Shown in pieces: positions 1 to 6,783 of a stretch of DNA of 39,349 nt. The notes beneath the pieces were generated by a model. It was not told where the DNA came from. It saw only the letters and a list, made by a program, of their open reading frames with translations, and searched no databases. The first letter of the stretch is position 1; each line of letters begins with the position of its first letter. The stretch comes from a virus: positions 1 through 39,349 of the IMG/VR virus record IMGVR_UViG_3300023210_000087; one strand, 5' to 3'. The position numbers and the translations under genes are program-made.

Positions 1-1
1 T

Positions 2-370
2 GTGGGTGATATGTCTCAGATTATTCAAAAAGCTGTTAAACTAGGAGTTAAAGCGGTTAGAGTACATGAAAGTGGAGATTTCTATTCTGCTATATATGCT
101 CAACAATGGGAGACTATCTCTAATAAGTTTGAAAGTTTAAAGTTTTTTGCTTATACCAAGTCACCTTATAGACCGGATAATTTTAATATTGTTGAAAGTA
201 TTCTGCCAGATGGGTCTATCAACTTTGGGAGTGTTGAGGATATAGATAAAAAACACGAAAAGTATAAATATCCTATTTGCCCAGCGACTAAAACAGGTAA
301 AAGGATTGTTTGCGGCGTGTCTTGCAAGCTTTGTCAAAGTTTGAAACACGTTCTTTTTTATATACACTAA
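2..370 (+). CDS. GP88-family phage protein, 5'-truncated
   Basis: The reading frame is open at the window edge, so the true start lies upstream and the GTG at position 2 is probably internal. The remaining 122 residues contain RVHESGDFYS, a following Trp, and FFAYTKSP, the arrangement I associate with the phage 'gene product 88' family (mycobacteriophage L5 gp88-like). The tail has a Cys cluster (CGVSCKLC) that may bind metal. Family members are usually about twice this length, which fits truncation. The molecular role of GP88 is not established. It is the first of five rightward genes that end at 1194. Confidence 0.7.
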   Translation: MGDMSQIIQKAVKLGVKAVRVHESGDFYSAIYAQQWETISNKFESLKFFAYTKSPYRPDNFNIVESILPDGSINFGSVEDIDKKHEKYKYPICPATKTGKRIVCGVSCKLCQSLKHVLFYIH

Positions 371-386
371 AACAGGGGAGAAACAA

Positions 387-635
387 ATGAAAACTTACCT
401 TATCAAATCAACTTTTAAGAATGCAAAGTATTATAGAAGTGTAATTATTGAAATCTATAGAATCAAACATAACGTCCCAGTTTTTATAGGGGGACAAGAG
501 TTTAATACGGGCGGCTGGAAGGGTGAAAAGAGTTGCGCTCTCGATATTCTTTTAGATCACAAAGAAATATCAAAAAAAGCGTATGGTGATGGTTATTTTA
601 AAAGTGATAACTCTTTTAAGCTTTATTCAATCTAA
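387..635 (+). CDS. hypothetical protein, 82 aa
   Basis: ATG start preceded by AGGGGAG at good spacing, 17 bases after the previous stop, so it is probably co-transcribed. The 82-residue product is basic near its N-terminus (MKTYLIKSTFKNAKYY) and carries a GGQEFNTGG segment followed by a possible helix. I recognise no family. There is no signal peptide or membrane segment. Real coding status is supported by the ribosome binding site, its place in a tight gene row and the lack of a competing frame. Confidence 0.65.
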   Translation: MKTYLIKSTFKNAKYYRSVIIEIYRIKHNVPVFIGGQEFNTGGWKGEKSCALDILLDHKEISKKAYGDGYFKSDNSFKLYSI

Positions 636-651
636 TAGGAGAAACTAAACC

Positions 652-855
652 ATGATAACACTAACTCCAGCATATGGAAGAGATTACAAGAGTATAAAGG
701 CTTTAAAAGAGGATATCAAAGCAAATAAAGACTTTATCTATAATGATTTTATGTCTCCTGATAATGGTCGATATTGTTCTCCTACTGACTTTAAAGGGCA
801 GACCATTATTTTCAGGTATAACAAACTGATGAAAACAACCCTTGTTAAATTATAA
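652..855 (+). CDS. small 'LTPAYGRDYKS' family protein
   Basis: ATG preceded by AGGAGA. The opening MITLTPAYGRDYKSIKAL is a familiar signature of a small, widespread, uncharacterised protein family found on phages and plasmids, usually 60-75 residues; this copy is 67 residues and looks complete. The second half (DNGRYCSPTDFKGQTIIFRY) also fits that family. No activity is known. It sits 16 bases after the preceding gene in the same rightward row. The assignment is from memory of the motif. Confidence 0.75.
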   Translation: MITLTPAYGRDYKSIKALKEDIKANKDFIYNDFMSPDNGRYCSPTDFKGQTIIFRYNKLMKTTLVKL

Positions 856-880
856 CCTATTAAATTATAAAGGAAAAACC

Positions 881-1123
881 ATGAGTACTCTATATATTGA
901 TAAACACATAAATGGCGTAAACTTTGAAATTGAACTTTATTTTGAAAAAAGTTATCAGAGCAATGATTATTTTGAGCCAGACGATCACGGATTTATTGAA
1001 ATAATAAACATTACAACCGTTAATAATATCAAGGTATCTGACCGGGTTTATAATGCAATTATGGAGCTGGAGGATATTATAACTCAGGAATTTCAAGAAA
1101 CTATGAAAGACTATTTTATATGA
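881..1123 (+). CDS. hypothetical acidic protein, 80 aa
   Basis: The open frame begins at 842, but the ATG at 881 follows AAAGGAAAAACC, a good binding site, so I use it. The product starts MSTLYIDKHINGVNFEIEL, is acidic (DYFEPDDHG) and ends with a probable amphipathic helix (MELEDIITQEFQETMKDYF). No family is recognised. Its stop TGA overlaps the ATG of the next 24-residue ORF (ATGA), suggesting translational coupling. Confidence 0.6.
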   Translation: MSTLYIDKHINGVNFEIELYFEKSYQSNDYFEPDDHGFIEIINITTVNNIKVSDRVYNAIMELEDIITQEFQETMKDYFI

Positions 1124-1194
1124 AATATTTAATTTTTAATTTTGTGGGTTTTTTGGTTGTTCTTATGATGGCTGTTATTACAGGGGTCTTTTAA
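1120..1194 (+). CDS. 24-aa membrane peptide
   Basis: A very short frame starts at the ATG that overlaps the preceding stop as ATGA. The product, MKYLIFNFVGFLVVLMMAVI plus TGVF, is one hydrophobic segment with a single Lys at the N-terminus, as expected of a single-pass membrane microprotein. Coupling to the upstream gene would explain translation without its own strong ribosome site. Function is unknown; tiny membrane peptides in phages can be accessory lysis or host-membrane modulators, but nothing here proves that. Confidence 0.45.
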   Translation: MKYLIFNFVGFLVVLMMAVITGVF

Positions 1195-1221
1195 CCAACG
1201 AGTTTTAAAATGTGTTTAAAG

Positions 1222-1254
1222 GGCATATAATTCTTAAGCATAGGGTTATATGCC
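1222..1254. terminator. 9-bp inverted repeat after the rightward gene row
   Basis: GGCATATAA (1222-1230) and TTATATGCC (1246-1254) form a perfect 9-bp stem with a 15-nt loop, 28 bases after the last rightward stop codon. The flanks allow two more weak pairs. There is no clean T-run on either strand, so it is a candidate terminator or processing hairpin rather than a clear intrinsic terminator. Confidence 0.35.
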
Positions 1255-1389
1255 TTAGTGTTTATAATAGACAGTATGGTGCCTTTAAACTTGCTGTAAA
1301 GGTTTATAGGGCAAGGGATAAGGCGGCAAGTTTGTGGGGTGATTTTAAGGGGGGACAAGTTTGCTTTGTTGTCAGGCACAACTTTTGAC

Positions 1390-1460
1390 ACACAACTGTG
1401 CCATGGCACACAATTGTCTCACACAACCCTTAATGAGACACAACTGTATCATGTGAGACA
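1390..1460. repeat. ACACAAYTGT repeats with palindromes
   Basis: ACACAACTGT occurs at 1390-1399 and 1438-1447 and ACACAATTGT at 1408-1417. Between the first two copies is the perfect palindrome TGTGCCATGGCACA (1397-1410). TGTCTCAC (1415-1422) and GTGAGACA (1453-1460) form an 8-bp inverted repeat. Such spacing suggests a multimeric protein-binding site or a foldable single-stranded structure. Confidence 0.55.
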
Positions 1461-1754
1461 CCGTATGTTTTTCCCTTCACATTAACACTTCTTAATAACC
1501 ACAAACTTGCACCCTCAATTTTACTCCTAAGCAAGTTCTATGCCACCTATCGGCCACAAATTTTATTTCTCCAAAAAAAGCAAATTCTTTGATTCAAAGT
1601 TTTTATATATTAATACCTGCATGGAGCAAACATGTGAATATAAGAGGTGTTTTTAAAGCTTTTAGGGGTATACCTGTATCTTATAAGGCTTATTTAAAGC
1701 TTTTACCAGTTTAAACTTTTTTATCAAAGAATAATAAAATTGTTCGGGTTACTC

Positions 1755-1827
1755 TGTGGCATCAAACTTGCTTATGTTAACAAATGTTAAAGCAGCAAAT
1801 TTGTTTATTGTGCGGCACCAAACTTGC
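1755..1827. repeat. 17-bp direct repeat pair
   Basis: TGTGGCATCAAACTTGC (1755-1771) and TGCGGCACCAAACTTGC (1811-1827) match at 15 of 17 positions, 56 bp apart. Both contain the AAACTTGC core that recurs elsewhere in this intergenic region. Confidence 0.55.
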
Positions 1828-1845
1828 ATGGACAATTTTATAAAC

Positions 1846-1968
1846 TATACTGAAATGATATAGATTACTCCAGTATAGATTATTGTATACTCAAATGATA
1901 TAGATTAAATTGATAGGATATCCCCGGTATTCTATACTGAAATGATATAGATTGAATGAGTATAGATT
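1846..1968. repeat. iteron-like array
   Basis: Three 21-bp units share the core ACTGAAATGATATAGATT (second copy has ACTCAAATG): 1846-1866, 1886-1906 and 1933-1953. Two partial units, AGTATAGATT, follow copies one and three (1872-1881 and 1959-1968). Tandem AT-rich units of 20-22 bp are typical of initiator-binding iterons or operator arrays. Confidence 0.6.
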
Positions 1969-2256
1969 AAAGGGGAGAAGAAGAGAGAGAGGAAAAGAGG
2001 GGGAGTTTACCGGGGAAAGGGATATTTTAAGATTATCGGGTTCATTTAATGAATGAGGTTCAGTGCGTTAAACACCCAAATACCCAAAAACACATATATG
2101 TGCACAAACCAGCAAATCTGTACACATATATGTAGTTATCTCTTAAAGACCTGCAACATTGTCGCCACAAACCAGAGACCTTAAAAACATACTGAAAAGA
2201 AAATCTTAAAAAGTAGTGGCATAACTAACCTCCGAATTTTTGATCTTTTAATTCCT

Positions 2257-2628
2257 TTAACACATCTCTCTCCTTTTTAACATCATTTCCCCAATATTCC
2301 CCTTTTTGACAACCTGGGAATAAGGGCTTTTAAAACCGCTCTTCTTATCATGAACCTCATCCCTAACTTCATTATAGTTTCTAATGACTTCATGATTAAT
2401 AGGTACTTTTTCAGTATAAAGTAAAAAAGTAATAACCCTATGGGCAAGTTTAGTAAAAGCTATTTTTTGATTCTCAATTCTTGACTTACTTGCAGTACCT
2501 CTTTCCACAAAACCCGTAGAAAGATGAGTTATTCTACAACAATTCTGGTGCTTATTACGATGTTGACCACCAGCCCCACTACCAGAATACCACTCAAGTT
2601 TAAAGTCTTTCTTTGTTAAGTGTAACAT
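2257..2628 (-). CDS. release-factor-like GGQ domain protein
   Basis: The 123-residue product carries GSGAGGQHRNKHQNCCRITH, the GGQ loop of class I peptide-chain release factors that enters the ribosomal peptidyl-transferase centre to hydrolyse peptidyl-tRNA. There is no codon-recognition domain, so it resembles stand-alone RF-1-domain proteins (ArfB/PrfH-like) and phage RF homologues, not RF1/RF2. The frame is open from 2658, but the ATG at 2628 follows AAAGGAGAG and is preferred. It is the last gene of the leftward unit and has its own candidate promoter about 195 bp upstream. Substrate (stalled ribosomes or ordinary termination) is inferred only. Confidence 0.8.
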   Translation of the reverse strand: MLHLTKKDFKLEWYSGSGAGGQHRNKHQNCCRITHLSTGFVERGTASKSRIENQKIAFTKLAHRVITFLLYTEKVPINHEVIRNYNEVRDEVHDKKSGFKSPYSQVVKKGNIGEMMLKRREMC

Positions 2629-2823
2629 TCTCTCCTTTATCAACTTGATCTTCCTCATTAAGAGATATCAGGTGTACAGAACATCTTTATTCCCTTCACA
2701 GAACTCAATAGAGCAAAGCATTTTAAACAATTTTTATTTTTTAAGTGTTATTGTTGTCGTTCTCTTCAAACCTTTAGTAACAACTTTCGTTAGTAAAAGT
2801 TAAAGAAGAAGAACAATTAAATA

Positions 2824-2863
2824 ATCATAATATAAGCATTAATTTCAAATGCACAAGGCCCCC
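2824..2863 (-). promoter_or_regulatory. 40-bp phage promoter motif, copy A
   Basis: Reading leftward: GGGGGCCTTGTGCATT, five variable bases, then TTAATGCTTATATTATGAT. It matches copy B at 17173-17212 at 36 of 40 positions. TTGTGC and TATATT are 16 bp apart, like -35 and -10 boxes, but conservation continues upstream (G-run) and through the spacer, suggesting extra protein contacts. The first gene downstream is the GGQ protein. Confidence 0.6.
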
Positions 2864-2874
2864 CTGCGAAGTTT

Positions 2875-3057
2875 TTACAAACTTAAAAAACTTTCTAATG
2901 CTCGATAATTTAAAAGACTATCAAAAACACACTCATGACACCCTATATCATTACACAAACCCCTGTCACTAAATATATCACTAAGACTCTTTTCATTCAT
3001 CTCCGGTATAAATAAATCTTTAGTTGTTATTTCTCTAACTCGTAATTCCATTATCAT
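2875..3057 (-). CDS. hypothetical protein, 60 aa
   Basis: A 60-residue product whose start overlaps the end of the next gene upstream. It has three Cys in LCNDIGCHEC, perhaps a metal site, followed by a helix (FDSLLNYRALESFL). No family is recognised. An alternative start two codons downstream (MELRV) is possible. It lies upstream of the candidate promoter at 2824-2863, so it belongs to the longer leftward transcript. Confidence 0.55.
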   Translation of the reverse strand: MIMELRVREITTKDLFIPEMNEKSLSDIFSDRGLCNDIGCHECVFDSLLNYRALESFLSL

Positions 3058-3301
3058 TTTTCTTTTTAAAGATTTTAAGAAATTTAATATACTTTTTTAT
3101 TACTGTTATAACTTCTTTTTCAATGGTAATCTCAATGTATTGATCAGTATTCTTTTTGATAAACTCTTCAGCACTTTCATACTCAAGAACATCAATTTCC
3201 CCTATAATTGTATCACCCCCTATCATATCTAACTCCACCGGTATTAAGATGTTTCCTCCCTTGATATCTTTTAAGTCAGTTTCTATTTCTCTCTCCCCCA
3301 T
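3035..3301 (-). CDS. hypothetical protein, 88 aa
   Basis: The frame opens at 3379, but that would overlap the DUF488 gene by about 100 bases; the ATG at 3301 (MGEREIETDLKDIKGGN) gives a more ordinary 26-base overlap and is preferred, though its ribosome site is weak. The product alternates beta-like hydrophobic stretches (NILIPVELDMIGGDTIIGEI) and ends in a Lys-rich tail. No family recognised. Neighbours on both sides overlap it, supporting one polycistronic message. Confidence 0.5.
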   Translation of the reverse strand: MGEREIETDLKDIKGGNILIPVELDMIGGDTIIGEIDVLEYESAEEFIKKNTDQYIEITIEKEVITVIKKYIKFLKIFKKKNDNGITS

Positions 3302-3608
3302 ATTGGGCGCCACACTTTTGTAAGTATTCAGCAAGTAAAAGTCTATGACAAAATTCTCCTGCTTTACAGTAGCATACAAGTACTATATCAGATTTGGTGG
3401 ACTTGTCAAGAACATCCTTCCAATATTTAAAATTATCTCGATAACTCCTTTGCATTCTCTGATGATAATAAAATGTATACTTTGCTTTTTTACCGAAAGC
3501 TTTATAATCACCCACCATTTTCCATGTTGGGGAAAAAGGAGTTTGGGCGGCAACAGTGATATCGAGTCTTCCTTCACCTTTGTATGCAAATTGGGAGGTA
3601 TAAATCAT
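3276..3608 (-). CDS. DUF488-like protein
   Basis: The 110-residue product opens MIYTSQFA, contains FYYHQRMQRSYRDNFKYW and ends with VLVCYCKAGEFCHRLLLAEYL, the Cys-x-Lys-x-Gly-x-x-Cys-His-Arg signature of small DUF488-type proteins carried by phages. The family has no settled biochemical function; its conserved Cys/His/Arg suggest a catalytic or nucleotide-related role. Its start overlaps the stop of the DUF2493 gene (ATGA), so the two are probably co-translated and may act together. Confidence 0.75.
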   Translation of the reverse strand: MIYTSQFAYKGEGRLDITVAAQTPFSPTWKMVGDYKAFGKKAKYTFYYHQRMQRSYRDNFKYWKDVLDKSTKSDIVLVCYCKAGEFCHRLLLAEYLQKCGAQYGGERNRN

Positions 3609-3982
3609 AAGTTTTCCAATCTCCTGATAGTCTCATCTCTATACTCTCTCCCACCCGTATCAAAAATGATGGCGGCATCAGAATATATACCCATTTGTTT
3701 GTTTCTATTATTACCGGCAAGAGCATTGTATGGCTTTTTAAACCTATTATAACGAATAAGACAGGGAGTAACATCAAGATTGTTCCAGTCTGCTGGGAAT
3801 CGCTTTATTTTGTAACGATTATATATAGCGAATACCTCCCCAAGATTATCAGCTCCTTTGGCAACACCTGAAACAATAGTAATGTTTGGATCTTTATTAG
3901 AACAAAGTTTATCACAAGTCCTCTCTAAAAGTCCATAGTCATCAAAATCTCTGCCGCCAGCAATTATTATTTTAAAGTTCAT
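3605..3982 (-). CDS. DUF2493 / SLOG-fold protein
   Basis: From the ATG at 3982 the product begins MNFKIIIAGGRDFDDYGLL, then NITIVSGVAKGADNLGEVFA and RFPADWN: a Rossmann-like fold with GGRDF and SGxAxGAD, the hallmark of DUF2493 in the SLOG superfamily (related to DprA/LOG nucleotide-binding folds). SLOG proteins bind or process nucleotide-derived ligands; the ligand here is unknown. The open frame extends to 4051, but that start would overlap the preceding gene by about 80 bases. Length (125 aa) is normal for a single domain. Confidence 0.8.
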   Translation of the reverse strand: MNFKIIIAGGRDFDDYGLLERTCDKLCSNKDPNITIVSGVAKGADNLGEVFAIYNRYKIKRFPADWNNLDVTPCLIRYNRFKKPYNALAGNNRNKQMGIYSDAAIIFDTGGREYRDETIRRLENL

Positions 3983-4280
3983 GATTTCCGAGTTGTGGAT
4001 CAACAGTTGTGTGTGGATTACCAGGGCCACTATGAGGTCTTGCCCAGGCAATCATTCCAGCCTTCGTAATAAACTCACTCCTGGGAGCATCTATTTCTAA
4101 AGACTTTCGGATTCCTTGTATTAAAGATCCATTACCAATAGCAAGACTATATCCCTCTCCATTCACAACAGCCTCTTCGTTGTTTATATATTTTCCTTTT
4201 ACAGCTCCACAATTACACTCCCGTAAGTTCATCCCGAGCTTAAATACATCCCAACACCGATCACAAAATAAAAGTTTCAT
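3972..4280 (-). CDS. zinc-ribbon phage protein of unknown function
   Basis: The product starts MKLLFCDRCWDVFKLGMNLR and continues CNCGAVKGKYINNEEAVV, a Cys4 zinc ribbon in the first 30 residues followed by a conserved KGxYIN-type strand. I recall this as a recurring hypothetical family in phages and bacteria with no assigned function. It overlaps the vWA gene by 4 bp (ATGA) and the DUF2493 gene by 11 bp, so all belong to one operon. The C-terminus (ARPHSGPGNPHTT) is Pro/Gly/His rich. Confidence 0.7.
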   Translation of the reverse strand: MKLLFCDRCWDVFKLGMNLRECNCGAVKGKYINNEEAVVNGEGYSLAIGNGSLIQGIRKSLEIDAPRSEFITKAGMIAWARPHSGPGNPHTTVDPQLGNHEL

Positions 4281-4927
4281 TCTTCTTCTCCTCCTCCCCC
4301 CTTCATTAGGTTAAAATCCTCAACTTTCATAGAGGTATCTCCAGACATACGATATGAAGTTGTGTAATTAGACATTGTGTTTCCAACATTCTTAACACCA
4401 TCCTCATCAAATGAAACACTTGAACACTTACTCACATCAACCCCAAACTTCATCCCCTCAGTAATTGCATCAATTCCTGCCGCTAAGAAGATGAAATCCC
4501 AGTTATACACCTCTTTTTGGTGGGAAATCATTTCACCTATAACTTTACCAGTGAATTCTTTTGAAGCATTCTCATAACCATCTGTTATAATTACAAAAAG
4601 TATCCGCTCAGGTCTCTCTTCACTTGAAAGTGCTTTAAGATTTTCACCTATAGTATTTATAGATTTTCCCACTGCATCATAAAGAGCAGTCATTCCTCTT
4701 GGTTTATATGTTTCCCATGGAATTAAGTCTGGACAATCTTTAATTGGCATCCTAAGATAATTTTCCTCATAGAGATCATCAAATTGAATAAGAGATAATT
4801 CTGCGTAATCTGGAAGAGTTTTTTGATCATCTAAGAACCTATTAAACATTCCAACCGCCTCTTCAGCCAATGATTCCATACTTCCACTTCGATCTAAGAT
4901 TACATTTATTAAGGTCATATCTTTCAT
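4277..4927 (-). CDS. von Willebrand factor A domain protein
   Basis: The 216-residue product has a full MIDAS metal site: DRSGSM at residues 12-17, a Thr in PRGMTALYDAVG near residue 80 and Asp in IITDGYE near residue 120. This is a stand-alone vWA fold of the type seen in cytoplasmic proteins such as TerY-like and phage vWA proteins, where it binds partner proteins through Mg2+. There is no signal peptide. It lies between the Lys-rich 78-aa gene and the zinc-ribbon gene with 4-bp overlaps on both sides, so its partner may be one of them. Role in infection is unknown. Confidence 0.85.
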   Translation of the reverse strand: MKDMTLINVILDRSGSMESLAEEAVGMFNRFLDDQKTLPDYAELSLIQFDDLYEENYLRMPIKDCPDLIPWETYKPRGMTALYDAVGKSINTIGENLKALSSEERPERILFVIITDGYENASKEFTGKVIGEMISHQKEVYNWDFIFLAAGIDAITEGMKFGVDVSKCSSVSFDEDGVKNVGNTMSNYTTSYRMSGDTSMKVEDFNLMKGGGGEEE

Positions 4928-5160
4928 TCTTTTTCTTCCCCCTTTTTAACTTCTTTTTTGGTTATTTTCTTCTTTTTACTGGTTTTTGGGAGGGTTTTTG
5001 CTGTGTGTAAGCTAAGGGTAGTTGTAACGGTTTTGAAGTTAATTTTGTATCCCCTTTTTGTTAACTCAACAATTCCTGCCGCAAACCCTGCCAAAGTTAG
5101 TGATGCCATTTCAAATACTTTGCCAATAGGCATTATAAAATAATCTGTGCCCTCTTTCAT
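4924..5160 (-). CDS. hypothetical protein with Lys-rich tail
   Basis: A 78-residue product. Residues 1-40 include a hydrophobic stretch (MASLTLAGFAAGIVELTKRG) that could be a buried helix; the last 30 residues are strongly basic (KTSKKKKITKKEVKKGEEKE), suggesting contact with nucleic acid or a negatively charged partner. It overlaps the vWA gene by 4 bp and the DUF3310 gene by 4 bp. No family recognised. Confidence 0.6.
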   Translation of the reverse strand: MKEGTDYFIMPIGKVFEMASLTLAGFAAGIVELTKRGYKINFKTVTTTLSLHTAKTLPKTSKKKKITKKEVKKGEEKE

Positions 5161-5537
5161 TTTTTAATTCTCCCTAATTCTTTTTGTGCAAAAAATATAA
5201 TTTTATTCAGCTCTCTTTCATAACTTGTACCTTTATGTCTTTCAGTATTAAAACAGAAACACGCTTTGAAAATATTCCCCTGAGAAAAGTTCATGTTCCT
5301 ACCCTCAATAACATCTTGACATTGTTTCCAATCATCATCAAAGTCATAATAGTCTGTTTTACCACCATTATTGTGAGATGATACTGTAGGTGGATTATTA
5401 TGTGCCTTAGAAAATCTACTAGCCCCATTACAATAAAGGCATGGTTTTTCCCATCCAGCCTTATTAGCAGATTCACAATTGAAACAATCATCTACAACTG
5501 GAACAATTGGTTTATTAGCTCTTTTATCAACGGTCAT
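5157..5537 (-). CDS. DUF3310 protein with zinc ribbon
   Basis: The C-terminal half contains DYYDF, CQDVIEGRNMNFSQGNIFKA and a following Lys/Glu helix, the arrangement of DUF3310 (SaV-like) phage proteins, often annotated as nucleotide-kinase-like, though the activity is not well established. The N-terminal half adds CFNCESANKAGWEKPCLYCNG, a Cys4 zinc ribbon not present in the minimal family, so this is a two-domain protein of 126 residues. It overlaps the MazG-like gene by 11 bp, consistent with a joint role in nucleotide metabolism. Confidence 0.8.
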   Translation of the reverse strand: MTVDKRANKPIVPVVDDCFNCESANKAGWEKPCLYCNGASRFSKAHNNPPTVSSHNNGGKTDYYDFDDDWKQCQDVIEGRNMNFSQGNIFKACFCFNTERHKGTSYERELNKIIFFAQKELGRIKK

Positions 5538-6144
5538 TTAGATCCTCCCCTGAACCTTTAAGCTTTCCCGCAATTTTTCTTGCGCTGAGTTTATCAAGAT
5601 TCATTTGCATTACCTCTGACATTGTAATACCTAAGTTTGATAAAAAGAGGCAGAGGAATGAGAATATCCCGGTACTTAACTGAGAGATCTCTTTCATAAC
5701 CGGGGTAACATCTTCTTCACTCTTAATTTTAAGGTAACTTTTAAAAAGATTACCAATTAATATGTGACCCTCCGCCATAATTCCAACTTGTAATAAAACG
5801 AAATCTGAGGTAGTTTTATCTGGTGCTTCACTATCACCCATCCATTTGTTATAGATTTGTGTTTGTAAGTCATCAACAAGTATTTCATCATTATCCCTAC
5901 AGGAAACCCCTGATTCATAAAGTAATTGACTCCAATACCAAAGAATATCACCAACCTCTGACTTAATTCTGGAAACATCCTCTATTTTACCACCATTATC
6001 CCTCATAACTTTCTTAAGGAGTTCAAATACTTCACCATTTTCCCCTGCAAGTCCACAGAGAACATAGGTTATACCTCCATACTGTCCACGGTGTGGGTAA
6101 ATAGCTGTATCTGCTGACTTTTCAATATAATCTTTTATCTTCAT
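5527..6144 (-). CDS. MazG-like nucleotide pyrophosphohydrolase
   Basis: Residues about 25-75 hold LAGENGEVFELLKKVMRD and IKSEVGDILWYWSQLL, the paired ExxE and ExxD metal-binding helices of all-alpha NTP pyrophosphatases (MazG/dUTPase-like). Such enzymes hydrolyse nucleoside triphosphates to the monophosphate and PPi, and phage versions may clear modified nucleotides or lower alarmones. At 205 residues the protein is longer than a single MazG domain; the C-terminal 100 residues look like a second helical, possibly degenerate, copy (GIMAEGHILIGNLFKSYLKI). Operon context with DUF3310 and NrdD/NrdG agrees with nucleotide control. Confidence 0.8.
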   Translation of the reverse strand: MKIKDYIEKSADTAIYPHRGQYGGITYVLCGLAGENGEVFELLKKVMRDNGGKIEDVSRIKSEVGDILWYWSQLLYESGVSCRDNDEILVDDLQTQIYNKWMGDSEAPDKTTSDFVLLQVGIMAEGHILIGNLFKSYLKIKSEEDVTPVMKEISQLSTGIFSFLCLFLSNLGITMSEVMQMNLDKLSARKIAGKLKGSGEDLNDR

Positions 6145-6410
6145 TTGTCTGCCTCTCCGAGTGCTTCATGATATAATTCTTTAAACTTCAGTATTGCCTC
6201 TGTTTGTTCTTCTATATTAGCTAAAAAGAGGGCCTTGGCTATTTTCTTAAAAAGCGCCTTTTTAATGCCATATTTATTTTCCACTACCTCTGATAATACT
6301 TTAAGGTTTTCTTTTGCCTCTTCCTCATCTTGAAGGTGATCCTGTGCTTCTCCCTCAATTACATCTTTTAACTCTTTTTTCTGATCTTTACTCAGGTTAA
6401 ATTCTCCCAT
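6141..6410 (-). CDS. DsbA-like (T4) DNA-binding protein, tentative
   Basis: An 89-residue charged, all-helical product. The segment NKYGIKKALFKKIAKALFLA followed by an acidic helix (EEQTEAILKFKELYHEAL) resembles T4 DsbA, a small double-stranded-DNA-binding protein tied to late transcription. The likeness is in pattern and length rather than strong identity, so another small helical protein is possible. ATG follows AAGGAGAGGAGTA. It overlaps the MazG-like gene by 4 bp and the 57-aa zinc protein by 14 bp. Confidence 0.5.
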   Translation of the reverse strand: MGEFNLSKDQKKELKDVIEGEAQDHLQDEEEAKENLKVLSEVVENKYGIKKALFKKIAKALFLANIEEQTEAILKFKELYHEALGEADK

Positions 6411-6570
6411 TACTCCTCTCCTTAATTTTATTTATACAACTTTTACATAAAATAATTAATTTTCTGTGTTTAGGACTTTCCACTGTACAGACGATCTCCT
6501 CCTCTCTTAAAATCTTCTTATAACAACCTGAACATCTTCCTGTTCTAATTAGGGTTCTAACTTCAATCAT
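6397..6570 (-). CDS. small zinc-finger protein, 57 aa
   Basis: Starts MIEVRTLIRTGRCSGCYKKI and has a second pair CKSC near residue 43, giving a Cys4 treble-clef-like zinc site separated by about 25 residues. The start overlaps the preceding stop as ATGA, and the end overlaps the next gene by 14 bases. Small single zinc-finger proteins of this type are common in phage early regions; partner and function are unknown. Confidence 0.6.
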   Translation of the reverse strand: MIEVRTLIRTGRCSGCYKKILREEEIVCTVESPKHRKLIILCKSCINKIKERSNGRI

Positions 6571-6731
6571 TTATTTTCCTTTTCAATCTTAATCCCCATA
6601 ATACTATCTATTTCTTGTTGAATAATTCGTTCGAGAGTATCTGCTTTAATTCTATCAAAACGATGTTCTGCCCAGTATTCATGCTTTGCTTCATGGATAT
6701 ATATTTTTTCCATGTCTTTTAAGGTGGTCAT
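6567..6731 (-). CDS. hypothetical helical protein, 54 aa
   Basis: The 54-residue product (MTTLKDMEKIYIHEAKHEYW...) is predicted to be almost entirely helical and is rich in Glu, Lys and Ile (ADTLERIIQQEIDSIMGIKI), a possible short coiled coil. It is linked by ATGA overlap to the 57-aa zinc protein. Upstream sequence holds AAAAAGGATTT. No family recognised. Confidence 0.55.
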   Translation of the reverse strand: MTTLKDMEKIYIHEAKHEYWAEHRFDRIKADTLERIIQQEIDSIMGIKIEKENK

Positions 6732-6783
6732 ACTAAATCCTTTTTATTTAAATTTACTATGTTAAAGAGTGGAATTAATTTTA

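Larger units (their letters stand above)
1195..2256. other. repeat-rich intergenic region, candidate origin
   Basis: No credible gene in 1.06 kb, which is exceptional for this gene-dense sequence. It lies between the rightward genes ending at 1194 and the leftward genes ending at 2257. It contains five copies of AAACTTGC in either orientation (1287, 1326, 1503, 1764, 1820), three ACACAAYTGT units, a 14-bp palindrome, two TTTAAAGCTTTTA copies, three 21-bp iteron-like units and a purine-rich run (about 1971-2020). Clustered short repeats plus AT-rich DNA resemble phage replication origins, but no encoded initiator is recognised here. Confidence 0.5.

Noticed and set aside
3345-3752. Plus-strand ORF of 135 aa
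   Set aside because: Overlaps the DUF488 and DUF2493 genes on the opposite strand, which have clear family motifs.
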